From: Tritrichomonas musculus
Taxonomy: Eukaryota > Parabasalia > Tritrichomonadida > Tritrichomonadidae
Length of the DNA stretch: 64,000 bases
Direction: 5' to 3'
Assembly: GCA_039105265.1 (NCBI GenBank)
Contig: JAPFFF010000044.1
Span: 62,001-126,000 of the forward strand
Shown here in pieces: positions 48,040-58,141 of this stretch. The first letter of the stretch is position 1. Each line of letters starts with the position of its first letter. The notes beneath the pieces were generated by a model, which ran no database searches, was not told the origin of the DNA, and saw only the letters and a program-made list of their open reading frames with translations. A program made the position numbers and the translations under genes.

Positions 48040-51000
48040 ATGGAAAAAAACGAGAACGAAGAAATCAGAGTATTAACCAAAAAAATCATTAATGAAATAG
48101 AAAAAAGACCCGAAAGAAGTGTATCATTTTTTGAGTCAGTTTTTCTTGGAGACAATCCTAGTTCGATAACATTTGATAAATATCTAGAACAACTTCAAAA
48201 AACATTAAAAAAATGCACATGCCAAGGATCATGGACTCATAATCAACTCGTTATACACTGCTTAGATTGCCAAAAAACCATTGGTTCATGCATATGTGTA
48301 AAATGTTTTCTCAAAGGAAATCATCAAGGGCACAAAATTATGATAGCACACGCAGATATCGCATCCTGTGATTGTGGGGATCCAGCTTTTTGGTCACCAG
48401 AAGGGTTCTGCTCAGATCATCCAGGACCAGAATCTAATCCTGAGCTTACACAGCTACAAAGAGATACGAGAGTCAAAACAATATCGATATCCAAAGCTAT
48501 TTTTTCCAAATACATCAATATTAGCCAAACAAATCCTACGCTATTTTGCACGATTACAGATTTTCTCTCAAAAATCGTTTCTATCGGCGATGCAATGCGA
48601 CGATGTGTTGTTATTGGCATACAAGGATCGTTTACAATCTATCTATTACTAACAAACTGCTACAAAATCCCAAATTTTGCTGCTGAAAAATTTTTAAATT
48701 TTTTGGGCTCAATTGTGGGCGATCAAGTTTTCAGAAGATTCTTCACAATTTCATTTTTGAATGATTTTCCAAGATTTTGTTCATACAACCATTCAAATGC
48801 AACTAAGTCAAATCCTGACACATCAATCGATATCGTTTATCGATTCACTTTTCATGCTGCTACAATTCCACTTATTTCTGATTTAATCAAAAAGTTCGTT
48901 TTTGACTGGAAAACCGTTTTTATTAATTCGATAAAAATAATATTTGAAAATAGTCTGAAAAAAATGTCGAAAAGTTACAAAGAAGCAGTCTATTTAACTT
49001 ATTCAATGGATCGAATTTACACGATTATAAAAGGACTGTTTTTAAGTGTTAAAAACGACGATAAAAATCTTGTCAAAATGGTTGAAGATTTTGGTTCATT
49101 TATAGTCAAATATGAATTTTCATCTCCTTTTACACGCGTTTTTGGTGATAAATACGACGATCCGAAAGAAATTCAATTAATTCAGTTCAATATTTATTAT
49201 TACATCTATCAACTTGCTTATCAATTTACTTCGTTCAAAATTGTAACAAAAGAGCCACTTAATTTGATGAAAAAATTCTTTAACTCTTTCTTTTTCAAAT
49301 CAATTGATAAATCTTACAAACCTGAGCCTAATTCTGTTGATCGTGGATTTCATTATAGAAGTGTTCTTGATAAAAATGTGAAATTGTCCCAATCTTTCGC
49401 TACGCATTTGCTTGCTTACGGCTGTCTGAATTTGAAAGAGAAAAAAAATTTGTTCGATTTTGTTAGTGAGGTGACAAATGACCAAGAACTTTTTCTGAAG
49501 AATTGGGCGGTTATTCCACTACGTTTTTATGCAGCACTTAACCTGGCTAATTTTGATTTCTTCGTGAGAAATGATGATAATGAAATTGCTTCCTTGCTGT
49601 CTTATAGATATTCGAGAAACTTGAAATACAGATTCTTCCCGATGTTTTCACTTTTACAGAGTTTGTTGAAGGCAACAAAAGATGTTGATAGTTTTTTTAT
49701 GATGATTATTTCAACATTTGGATTTTTCAATGTTGAAAAAAAGGATGTTTCAAACCACTTTGATGAAAATGATCAGCGAATAATTCTTTTCATTCTTTTC
49801 CATTTCATTCTCTGTCTTATATTTGACACTTTTTGTGCTGAATACAACTTCTTTTCAATCAGAAAAATGTGTGTGATTTCTGAATTAATGGTAAAAGATT
49901 TGACAATCGATGAAATTAACTCAATTTGGTATGATGATCAATTTTATGATAATTTCTACGAAGATTTGTTGAGTTTCACTTCGAAAAAAAAGACAAAAGA
50001 TGGATCAAAATTCCATCTAACAGACAATTCTGAATGGCATCCTCTTCTTCCATACATTAAAGTACCAACAATCATTCCATTGATACAGAAATTCATTCAT
50101 GACAATCCTGATTCATTGATTAATTTTCCAAAACTTCCTTCGGATTCTGAACATCTTCTTTTTTCACCTGTTCTTTGGTCTCTTGAATTCTTTATTCTAA
50201 GCAAGAAGTGTTGCAGAGATTACCAGATCATCCAACAGCTTGTATTCAATGCATTGATTATCACTTCTCAAAATCAGGAGAATTTTTATAAGAACAACAA
50301 AGTTGAAGGTGACGAAAACAACGATGTTTTGAATGTTGATGATTTTTCAGATTTGGCCACCAAGTTGAAAAAATTGACCTTCCCTCAATTTCTGAGGAAA
50401 AGAATCGTTTTTGATGGTGTTCAAAATTCAATGATCGACTTGATCGGCGGATTTGGAAAAATTGGATTGATGGTTTTGACAAGAATGAACATTTCTTCTG
50501 AATTCGATAAATCAGCATCAATGAAAGAAGAAATATTGAAAAAGAACCGCGAAAGAGCGAAAAATCTTAAGATGCAGATTATGAATAACTTTAATAAACA
50601 GCAAAAATCATTCCAATCTGCACCCATACTAGGCAGTGAAGATGATGAAAATGATGAAAATCAAGAAGAATCACAAAAAATGGAATGCAGCATTTGTCAC
50701 TTAGAAAACAAAGATGATTGCTTTGTTTATCCTGCTTTAATTTACAAATCACCACTTTCATCGTATATAAATTGGCGTTTTCGTGATGCAAAAATCTCTT
50801 CTTCTAGTAATAAAGTTGATTTGAGTGATGTTCCAGAATCATTTGAAACATTCAATTGTGTTCGAATTTGTTGTCATCCAATTCACTCAAAATGCATTCA
50901 AAAGAAACATTTCATTTGTCCTGCTGATCGTTGTCCTAGGAATTCATCAATTCCAATAATTGCTGGTCTTTATGAGAATGATTCTGAATTAAGTAAATCA

Positions 51001-52056
51001 GTTCTTTCTCAAGCTGAAAAATTTGTTAAAAGAGCATATTACAAAGACCTTAAATTTGCTGTTTATTGTTTATCATCTCAAATTGAGGTTCTTGAAATGA
51101 GACACAGATCGAATCCAGACTGCCTTGATGATACAACAATTCAGCTTTCATTGAGAAACATCTACTTGTGCATCTGGCATGTCTTAAGAAACGAGTCTCA
51201 AAAAGTTCTATCGTCAAACAATAATGATGATGACATTGATGTTTTTCACGATGAAGAAGATGAAGTAATTACAAGAAAAAGTATCAAGCTGTCTTCGTTC
51301 ATGAAATACATCCTCCAATCATTGCAATTTGACGAAATTCGAGCTGAAAAAGAGAAATTGAATATGGTCGACTTTTTGAATCAAACAGAAATTGAAAAAG
51401 ATCTAGAGTCTGACTATAAAACTCTTCGTTTTTTGAGATGTGCTGCCATTTTTGATCATTTCGCACGTTCTTGCAAAATCATTGACAAAAAAAATGATTC
51501 TGAATTCATTGATTGGGATGAAATATTGAGTTCAAATTATCTGTGCAACTTTTTCAATGTTCCTGATGCTTTCAAAAAGTTCGTAAATCCAGGTGAAAAT
51601 ATTGACCATGCTAGTGATGATGAGATGGTGTTGCCTATGTTCAAGCTCATCGATGTTCCGAAAAATTTCTTGGATTTCATTCATCAGCCGTTCAATGCGC
51701 CTGTTCTCGATTTTGGTGAAGAAGAAAGCGTCATTTGCCTTCTGACTGGAAAGATAATCAAAATCCCTATTGACGAATTCAATAATTTTGATCTGCGAGA
51801 ACTTATTGAAGAGAAATTTGGCAACTCTTTTTCAATTTTCCTCCGTTTAAATGCTAAGTACGCAAGCCAGGTTTTCGTGCTGAATTATGAATTTGATTAT
51901 TATCTAAAATTGTCGTCATTTTATCGTGATCAATTTGGTGATACTGACATTGGTATGGAGCGTGGATCTCTTCTGTACTTGAATGAAGTAAGTCAAGAAG
52001 ATATAATTGATAATTTTTTGTCTGGATTATGGACAAATCGAATTTCTTTTAGTTAA
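48040..52056 (+). CDS. UBR1-type E3 ubiquitin ligase (N-recognin)
   Basis: A 1,338-aa protein. Residues 57-129 are a UBR box (CTCQGSW, HCLDCQ, CICVKCF, HQGHK, SCDCGDPAFW, FCSDHPG), which binds N-degrons. Residues about 883-965 form the RING-like zinc domain (MECSICHLENKDDC; RICCHPIHSKCI; FICPADRCPRN). The last 150 residues match the UBR autoinhibitory (UAIN) region: FHQPFNAPVLDFG-like opening, CLLTGKIIKI, and FYRDQFGDTDIGMERGSLLYL followed by FLSGLWTNRIS. Shorter than animal or yeast UBR1 (about 1,750-1,950 aa); the middle helical part is reduced. Acts in cytosolic or nuclear N-degron proteolysis with an E2 enzyme. Single frame; the start is the first ATG. Confidence 0.93.
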   Translation: MEKNENEEIRVLTKKIINEIEKRPERSVSFFESVFLGDNPSSITFDKYLEQLQKTLKKCTCQGSWTHNQLVIHCLDCQKTIGSCICVKCFLKGNHQGHKIMIAHADIASCDCGDPAFWSPEGFCSDHPGPESNPELTQLQRDTRVKTISISKAIFSKYINISQTNPTLFCTITDFLSKIVSIGDAMRRCVVIGIQGSFTIYLLLTNCYKIPNFAAEKFLNFLGSIVGDQVFRRFFTISFLNDFPRFCSYNHSNATKSNPDTSIDIVYRFTFHAATIPLISDLIKKFVFDWKTVFINSIKIIFENSLKKMSKSYKEAVYLTYSMDRIYTIIKGLFLSVKNDDKNLVKMVEDFGSFIVKYEFSSPFTRVFGDKYDDPKEIQLIQFNIYYYIYQLAYQFTSFKIVTKEPLNLMKKFFNSFFFKSIDKSYKPEPNSVDRGFHYRSVLDKNVKLSQSFATHLLAYGCLNLKEKKNLFDFVSEVTNDQELFLKNWAVIPLRFYAALNLANFDFFVRNDDNEIASLLSYRYSRNLKYRFFPMFSLLQSLLKATKDVDSFFMMIISTFGFFNVEKKDVSNHFDENDQRIILFILFHFILCLIFDTFCAEYNFFSIRKMCVISELMVKDLTIDEINSIWYDDQFYDNFYEDLLSFTSKKKTKDGSKFHLTDNSEWHPLLPYIKVPTIIPLIQKFIHDNPDSLINFPKLPSDSEHLLFSPVLWSLEFFILSKKCCRDYQIIQQLVFNALIITSQNQENFYKNNKVEGDENNDVLNVDDFSDLATKLKKLTFPQFLRKRIVFDGVQNSMIDLIGGFGKIGLMVLTRMNISSEFDKSASMKEEILKKNRERAKNLKMQIMNNFNKQQKSFQSAPILGSEDDENDENQEESQKMECSICHLENKDDCFVYPALIYKSPLSSYINWRFRDAKISSSSNKVDLSDVPESFETFNCVRICCHPIHSKCIQKKHFICPADRCPRNSSIPIIAGLYENDSELSKSVLSQAEKFVKRAYYKDLKFAVYCLSSQIEVLEMRHRSNPDCLDDTTIQLSLRNIYLCIWHVLRNESQKVLSSNNNDDDIDVFHDEEDEVITRKSIKLSSFMKYILQSLQFDEIRAEKEKLNMVDFLNQTEIEKDLESDYKTLRFLRCAAIFDHFARSCKIIDKKNDSEFIDWDEILSSNYLCNFFNVPDAFKKFVNPGENIDHASDDEMVLPMFKLIDVPKNFLDFIHQPFNAPVLDFGEEESVICLLTGKIIKIPIDEFNNFDLRELIEEKFGNSFSIFLRLNAKYASQVFVLNYEFDYYLKLSSFYRDQFGDTDIGMERGSLLYLNEVSQEDIIDNFLSGLWTNRISFS

Positions 52057-52148
52057 TAAATTCTTTTTTTTTTTTTTTTTTTTTTAATAAAAAAAATTGA
52101 TCCTGAAAGATTGCAATTGTTACTATATTGACAATCTAAACAAGAAAA
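52057..52148. other. short spacer with poly-T tract
   Basis: A T run of about 21 bases follows the UBR gene, before the decayed BTB gene. Confidence 0.6.
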
Positions 52149-53287
52149 TGCAATTTTATCAGATATGCTAATGATCCAACATTCGATACATTCATAATCA
52201 ATACCAGCACAGCGGCAATTTTTCTCATCTTCTAAACCTTCTCACATTCAACAATAATACAATTCCTGAAAGTGAAATTCCATTCATATTTGAAGCCATT
52301 GAGATCCTTGGAAATGATTCTATTGAATGCTATTAAACTACGGAAATCACAACAGGGAACGTTTTAAGGCCGATAAAAGAGCACGAAAAAAATCACTCAT
52401 TTTATTCTAAACGTATTTTAACAGAAATTGAATATGCCTCAGAAAATTTCCATACACTTTTGGCCGAACAAGCAGAAGAACTGAAAAAGCTTGATATAAA
52501 CACACTTCATTCAATTTTAAGCCATTAAAATCTCCAGCTTGAAAGTGAAGAAGAACTTATTCAATTTTTGAATGATCTTTATCGTTCATCATACAAATAT
52601 TCAGAACTTTACGAACACGTTATTTTTGCTAATTTGTCAGTTGATTCAATTTCTTGCTTTCTCAATATAATCGGTATTGAAGACATGAATCAGGGCACCT
52701 GGGAGTCACTCTGTTTTCTACTGAAGCACGAAATTGTAAAAAGTGACAAGAACGATGAAAAAAAAACGTTACAAATTTGGATTGCCGAAAGGTCAAATAT
52801 TTGACTATAACGATAACAACATTTTTAAGGGCATCATCAACTTTCTTCGCAACAAAAGTGGCAATAGAATTGAGAACGAAGTTGACATCACTTCATCGTC
52901 GGTTGACTGGAATAACGGTCCGATAAACGTTACTTTATTTGAGGACAAACAGAGACATTTCGTGTCGTCTGATTCGCCTGACAGCTGGATTCAGTTTGAT
53001 TTCAAAGCGCATCGAACTGTGCCAGCTTTCTACACGGTGAGGTCGTTTTTTTGGTCACCTGGCGGCGCGCATCCAAAGAGCTGGGTGATCGAGGTGTCAA
53101 ACGACGCCGGCCAGTGGGAAATTGTCGATGAGCAGAAGGACTGTTCTTTGCTCACACATTCAAAATAAAAGACGAAAGGAAATTGAAGGAAGTTCGTTAC
53201 TTCAGAATGCGCCAGACAGGAAAGAACTGGTGCAACAGCAATATTTTGCAGATTGATTCTTTTGAGATTTATGGCTCTTATATATAA
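52149..53287 (+). pseudogene. decayed BTB-F5/8C paralogue
   Basis: Parallels the gene at 60-1412. The BTB part is worn (DPTFDTFIINT; IFEAIEILGNDSIEC in shifting frames). The middle (LTEIEYASENFHTLLAEQ...LKKLDINTLHSILSH-stop) has a TAA near 52528. A frame change near 52755-52770 precedes GIINFLRNKSGNRIENE. The F5/8C part is well kept (PDSWIQFDFKAHRTVPAFY, HPKSWVIEVSND) until another shift near 53160, then TFKIKDERKLKEVRYFRM and DSFEIYGSYI with TAA at 53285. At least three disabling changes. The 3' half has decayed much less than the 5' half. Confidence 0.85.
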
Positions 53288-54038
53288 ACTCGTTTTGCTC
53301 TTATTAGTATGAATAAAAGAAAAAAACTTAAAATAATCAATTCTTTTTTTTTTAATTTAAGTGCTGAAAAAACGGTTATATTCATACAAATATTATATTG
53401 AACCATTTGTTGTTATGGATTATTGTCATGAATATTCATCAAATAATTTGGATCAATATAATTCATTAATGAAACAAAATTAAATAGTGATTTCTTCCTT
53501 TGCAAACTCTTTGAAATATGTTATTTGTTTGATTTTTTGTCCTTTGAATTTGTTTAATTTTCGAAATACAAATGTTTTATCAAATTTAGATGAATTCTCT
53601 TTAAATCAGTTATATTTTAATTTTCTAATTGCATATATTATTATTGATTATTAAAAGCAAATAAAATATGGTAAATAACCATAATCAAATGAAATATTTA
53701 TCAATTATTATTACATTTTTTGCATATGCAATATCTTGATATATCACCATTTTTTCTAAATATATTTATTTGATTTGATTTTTAATGATTATTTTAAAAA
53801 TAGTAAAAGACTTTGGGAAATGTTTATGCTGTTATTTTCTAGAAATATAATTTAATAAAAATACGGTTATATTTATTTAATGTCATATCTCAATGAATGA
53901 TCTGAATTAATCCCAATAAAAATGAGCTGTAGCAAATATTCTTCAATTCATTTCTTACTTAAACCAAGAAAAGAAAATCAAAAAAAAAAAAATATTGAAT
54001 AATTAATCATTTTATAAAATTCGAATATGCATAATAAT
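53288..54038. other. intergenic, nothing recognised
   Basis: About 750 bases of AT-rich sequence between the decayed BTB gene and the Rab gene (both 3' ends). No open frame with family character, no repeat noticed. Confidence 0.5.
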
Positions 54039-54656
54039 CTAGCAACAAGGTTTTTGGTTCGCTTGTTTTTCGTTATTATTTTGCTCATTTACTTCAACTT
54101 CTTTTTGGTCATCGGTGATAGGTTCATTATTTTCTTTTGCTATGCCATCACAAATTGAGGTTAATGAGGAAATCAACATGTCAATACCTTTTCCGTTAAA
54201 TGCTGAAGTTTCAAGCGCTTCTGTAAAATGTAAGTTTTCTTTAAGTTCTTCCATTTCGTCTAAAGTAATTGCTCTTTGCTCTTCGAGGTCGGATTTATTG
54301 CCCAATAAAACATAGCATGCATCAGGAGGTGCTTTTTGGTTTGCAAGATCAATCCAAGTTCCTATGTTTTCAAAGGATTCGCGATTTGAAATATCATAAA
54401 CAACAATAATTATATTAGCACTTTGAAAATACATTGGGACCACATTTCTAAATCTTTCTTGACCAGCTGTATCCCAAAGACCTATATCATAAGTGTATCC
54501 ATTACTCGAGTTTATTGATATTCGGGTATAAGCACCACCAACAGTTGGGATATGAGAATCTTGAAATGCATCATTTTCTAAACGTTGAAATAGTGCTGTT
54601 TTCCCAACAGCTGAATCGCCAATAAGAACGGCCTTGAATTTCATTGCTTTCGACAT
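54039..54656 (-). CDS. Rab-family small GTPase
   Basis: A 205-aa protein from ATG 54656. All G motifs are present: GDSAVGKT (13-20), switch I Thr in IPTVGG, WDTAGQERF, NKSDLEE, and ETSAF. The C terminus ends KPCC, a double-cysteine geranylgeranylation signal, so it is membrane attached. WDTAGQERFRN and YDISNRESFENI are Rab-type. It should control a vesicle transport step; the subtype is not assigned. Normal length, intact, TTTTCATAAGG initiator-like sequence about 20 bases before the start. Confidence 0.93.
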   Translation of the reverse strand: MSKAMKFKAVLIGDSAVGKTALFQRLENDAFQDSHIPTVGGAYTRISINSSNGYTYDIGLWDTAGQERFRNVVPMYFQSANIIIVVYDISNRESFENIGTWIDLANQKAPPDACYVLLGNKSDLEEQRAITLDEMEELKENLHFTEALETSAFNGKGIDMLISSLTSICDGIAKENNEPITDDQKEVEVNEQNNNEKQANQKPCC

Positions 54657-55781
54657 TTTCCTAAAATTTTGATCCTTATGAAAATTTATTCGGTCAATTT
54701 GATGTTTTTATATGAATTTATCTTCAAGAAAAATATATAATATTAATTTTTAATCACTAATATTATTTAAAAAGTAATAAATTAATATATATTTAAAGAT
54801 GATAATTCTTTTAATTAAAGCAATAAAGATAAAATAATTAAAACCTTTTCTTTGTAAAACTTCTTATATTGAATGAGCTCATAGAATAAAATGAGAAATT
54901 TTATATTATTTTTCACAATTAAAAAAGCTAGCATTTATACATAAATCAACAAAAAATCATCAAAAAAGCAATCGGAATATCGATAGACGACTCATCAAAG
55001 CCCAAAAAAATCGAGATATAGACAGATAAGCGAAACCAAATCCTACCGATTACCGACGGAATATACAAAAATTGAAAAGTTTTTAGATTTACGATCACTA
55101 TCTAAGAATATGATGCTGAATTTGAAGTTCCTTTTGGCATGCATATTTCATTTTATTTAATTTTAGTTATTCAAATATTTGAATTAACATAGAATTTTGA
55201 AAAAATGCGGACTTCCATGAATATTTACATAATATGAAATAAAATAGCTTTTGTTTGAAGAAAGCCAAAAAATATTTCAGTGAATTTATTTTACATCATT
55301 TATTGAAACCGGTGAGATGTGAACCAATTTTTAAATTCGTTTTTTACCGTGTCAGAGTTCTCTTCTGCGATTTTAGATGGACGTTTATAAATATGGGTAA
55401 TAATAAATTTTTAAAAAATTATAATTAATTGCATAGGAAAACCCACCTACCACGAATAAACTATTCAATTCATGTGACCCTCTTTTTGTTGACATTTTAA
55501 ATACAAAAATACGATATTGTAAAATCCCAAAAATGTGATTATCTTAAAAAATAGAGAGTCAATTAAAAATTAATAATGTTATTTCCTTTTATAATTTAAT
55601 GATAAATATTAATATTTAATAAATAGTTCTAATCACTTTAATTCATTTATTCTTTTTTAATTTTTTTATGGGGAAACCCCCTACCATTTTACTTTTTCAA
55701 TGAGATATTTGAATGTAAAAATAGCCGCCGATAAAATAATGTTAAAAAACTGATAGGTGGATTTTACACCGAACTATATAT
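54657..55781. other. intergenic, nothing recognised
   Basis: About 1.1 kb between the Rab start and the LRR locus. AT-rich, with two GGAAACCC / GGAAAACCCACC phrases around 55435 and 55672 each followed by CTACCA, perhaps a short dispersed repeat. No gene. Confidence 0.45.
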
Positions 55782-57350
55782 TTATTCATCAATTTTAATT
55801 AATTTTAAATGATCAATCACATTTTTTGGAATCATGATAACTATTGATGCACAACTTTCGAAAATACAGAGATCGATGATCTCTATCTCTGAATTTTCTT
55901 CAAACTCAACAATCTGAAGTTTTCTGCATTTTTCGAAAGCATATTCACCTATATATGTGAGATGAGGTGGAAATACAAAGCATTCAATTTCAGTATTTTT
56001 GAATGCTTCTTTTTCAATTGTTTTCAATTCCGATTTCATTTGAATATCTATTGTTTTAAGATGATTACAAGATTTAAAAGCAGCTGCACCAATTTTCTCA
56101 ATGTGAGGTGAAATTATAAACCGTTCAATACTTGAATTATGAAAGGCAAATTTTTCTATTGTTTGAATATCAACAAATTTAAGATAACGGCATTCATCAA
56201 AAGCATATGGTCCAATGCGTTTAATATAACTTTGAATTATAGCATGTAAAATGTTTCGAACACAAAAAACTAAAACATCAAAACCATCAATTTCAATCGA
56301 TGATTTTCTTAATAAAATTAAATCTTCATATAAAATAAAGTGAGAATTTTTTTTGTCAATCTTTATTTCAGTTAAATATGGTGTTTCTTGGCACCATCCT
56401 TCTTGAAATTCAATGAGATTTGGCGGTATTTCAAACTGTCTAATCGATGAATCTGAAAAAAGCATTCTTGAAATTGAATACTTTGAATATTTCCACAATA
56501 TTGAAATAAAGATTCACTGATTTGAGTGATGTGAGGTGAAAATGTAAAGCTTTCAATTGATGAATTTGTAAATGCTTCTTTTTCTATTGTTTTAAGTTCA
56601 CTATTCTCAGGAATTTCAAACATACAAATTTTACTATTAGAAAAAGCCCCTTCACAAATTAAAGTGAGGTGAGGTGGAACTGTAAACTTCTCAATTGATG
56701 AACGATTAAATGCATGTATATCAATTATTTCAAGATCAGAATTTGGTAATATTTCAACTTCTTTAAGTCGTTCACAATATTGAAATGCAAATGAATCAAT
56801 TTTCTTAATAAAAATAGGAATTGTAACTTTTTCAATGTCGCGTTCACAGAAAACAAGAACGTCATAATTTTCTTCTTCTTCATTTGATTTTTTAATGATC
56901 ATTTTATCTTCATATTTTTTATAAATTGGATTATCTAAACTCAATTCAATTTTTTTCAATTTCTTTGTTCCTGAGCGCCATCCTTCTTCAAGATTTGTAC
57001 AACTTGATGGAATTGTAAACCTTTCAATTGGTAAATCTTTGAATGCATCTTTTTCAATGGTTTTCAGAATTGAATTATTTGGTATTTCAAATGTTTGAAG
57101 ATCTATACAAAATCTAAATGATCCTTTACAAATTTTAGTGATGTGAGGTGAAATTGTAAACTTCTCAATTGACGTATCTGCAAATGCTTTTTTGCCTATT
57201 GTTTGAAGTTCTGATTCTGGTGAAATTTCAACTGTTCGAAGTTTTGGGCAATCACAAAACGCAAATGGTTCAATGAATTTGATGTAATTTGGAATTGTCA
57301 CTTTTTCAGCATCACGAACACAAAAATTAAAACATCAAATTCTGTTCGAG
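55782..57350 (-). pseudogene. BspA-like LRR_5 protein gene with frameshifts
   Basis: Two long frames together encode a BspA-like protein. Upstream part (57301-56372): LRR_5 repeats such as IEPFAFCDCPKLRTVEI, LQTIGKKAFADTSIEKF, plus a conserved insert (YDVLVFCERDIEKVTIP). Downstream part (56498-55782): DSSIRQFEIPPNLIEFQEG through to the family C terminus VIMIPKNVIDHLKLI. A frameshift near 56460-56480 separates them. Before 57301, FDVLIF and the CVRDAEKVTIP continuation are split by another shift. No ATG with a leader is seen. Probably a cytosolic-type LRR paralogue of the 58-60 kb gene, now broken. Confidence 0.8.
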
Positions 57351-57414
57351 GAGATTTCTGATTTCTACATATCTCGAGTTCTTTGTCTCTCCTTGAGATA
57401 ATTAACCGATTAAT

Positions 57415-57725
57415 ATTGGATACAAGTTAGTAAGAGTTTTTTCCTCATTTCAATCAAAATCTCCTCGAACGAAGGACGATCCTTTGATTCTGGTTTCATG
57501 CATTTTGAGTTCAACAAAATGTTTTCTATTTTTAGATCACGATTCATAATGTGATGCTTATGGATGAAAATCATTTCAAATATAATATCAACAACGACTC
57601 TTGCCTTCATTGTATTATTTATCTTCATTTTCAGAACAACATCTAAACCACATTCAAGAAATTCAAGGAAGAGTGCAATTGTTGCTACGTCAACTGCCTT
57701 TATTTTGAAAGGAACGATGGATATT
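57415..57725 (-). pseudogene. protein kinase relic with internal deletion
   Basis: The frame reads LFLEFLECGLDVVLKMKINN, then IFEMIFIHKHHIMNRDLKIENILLNSK and directly CMKPESKDRPSFEEILIEMRKK. The catalytic loop (NRDLKIEN) is joined to the last helix of the kinase fold, so the activation segment and most of the C lobe are missing. Resembles the TKL-type kinases elsewhere in the window. Non-functional. Confidence 0.75.
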
Positions 57726-58141
57726 TTTCAGAAATTCCACACCTTTTAATTTGATGTTCCTTGTTAAATGAGGCACTCTTGTTCAAGGCAGATTACAACA
57801 TCATAAATCTGTGAAAATGATTTGGAATAACTTTGTTTTGCTTTTATAGCAAGATTTTCTAAGCACGTAGTATGATATGTTAAAATTCTGAATTCTTTTA
57901 ATTGATAAAGAAAAAAGAAAAACTAGGCGAAGGAACCTTTGGTTATAAAAATGATTGCTTTTTAGTGTCAACACAAAAACAATTGAGAACGTCGATACGA
58001 CAATAACGAATATATCTGTTGCCGGTAAGTCTCGATAAGCGTCCCTGGACTATAATTATATTCAAAAAATAATAATATAAATAATAATATAAAAATGTTT
58101 TTTATTTTTAATTTTATAAAAATTTTAATATGAAAATCAAT
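57726..58141. other. intergenic with a possible kinase glycine-loop relic
   Basis: Around 57920-57960 (+) a short stretch reads EKLGEGTFGYKND, like a kinase ATP-binding loop (GxGxFGxV) with nothing convincing after it. Probably a scrap of the same kinase family found at 57415-57725, in the other orientation. Confidence 0.35.
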
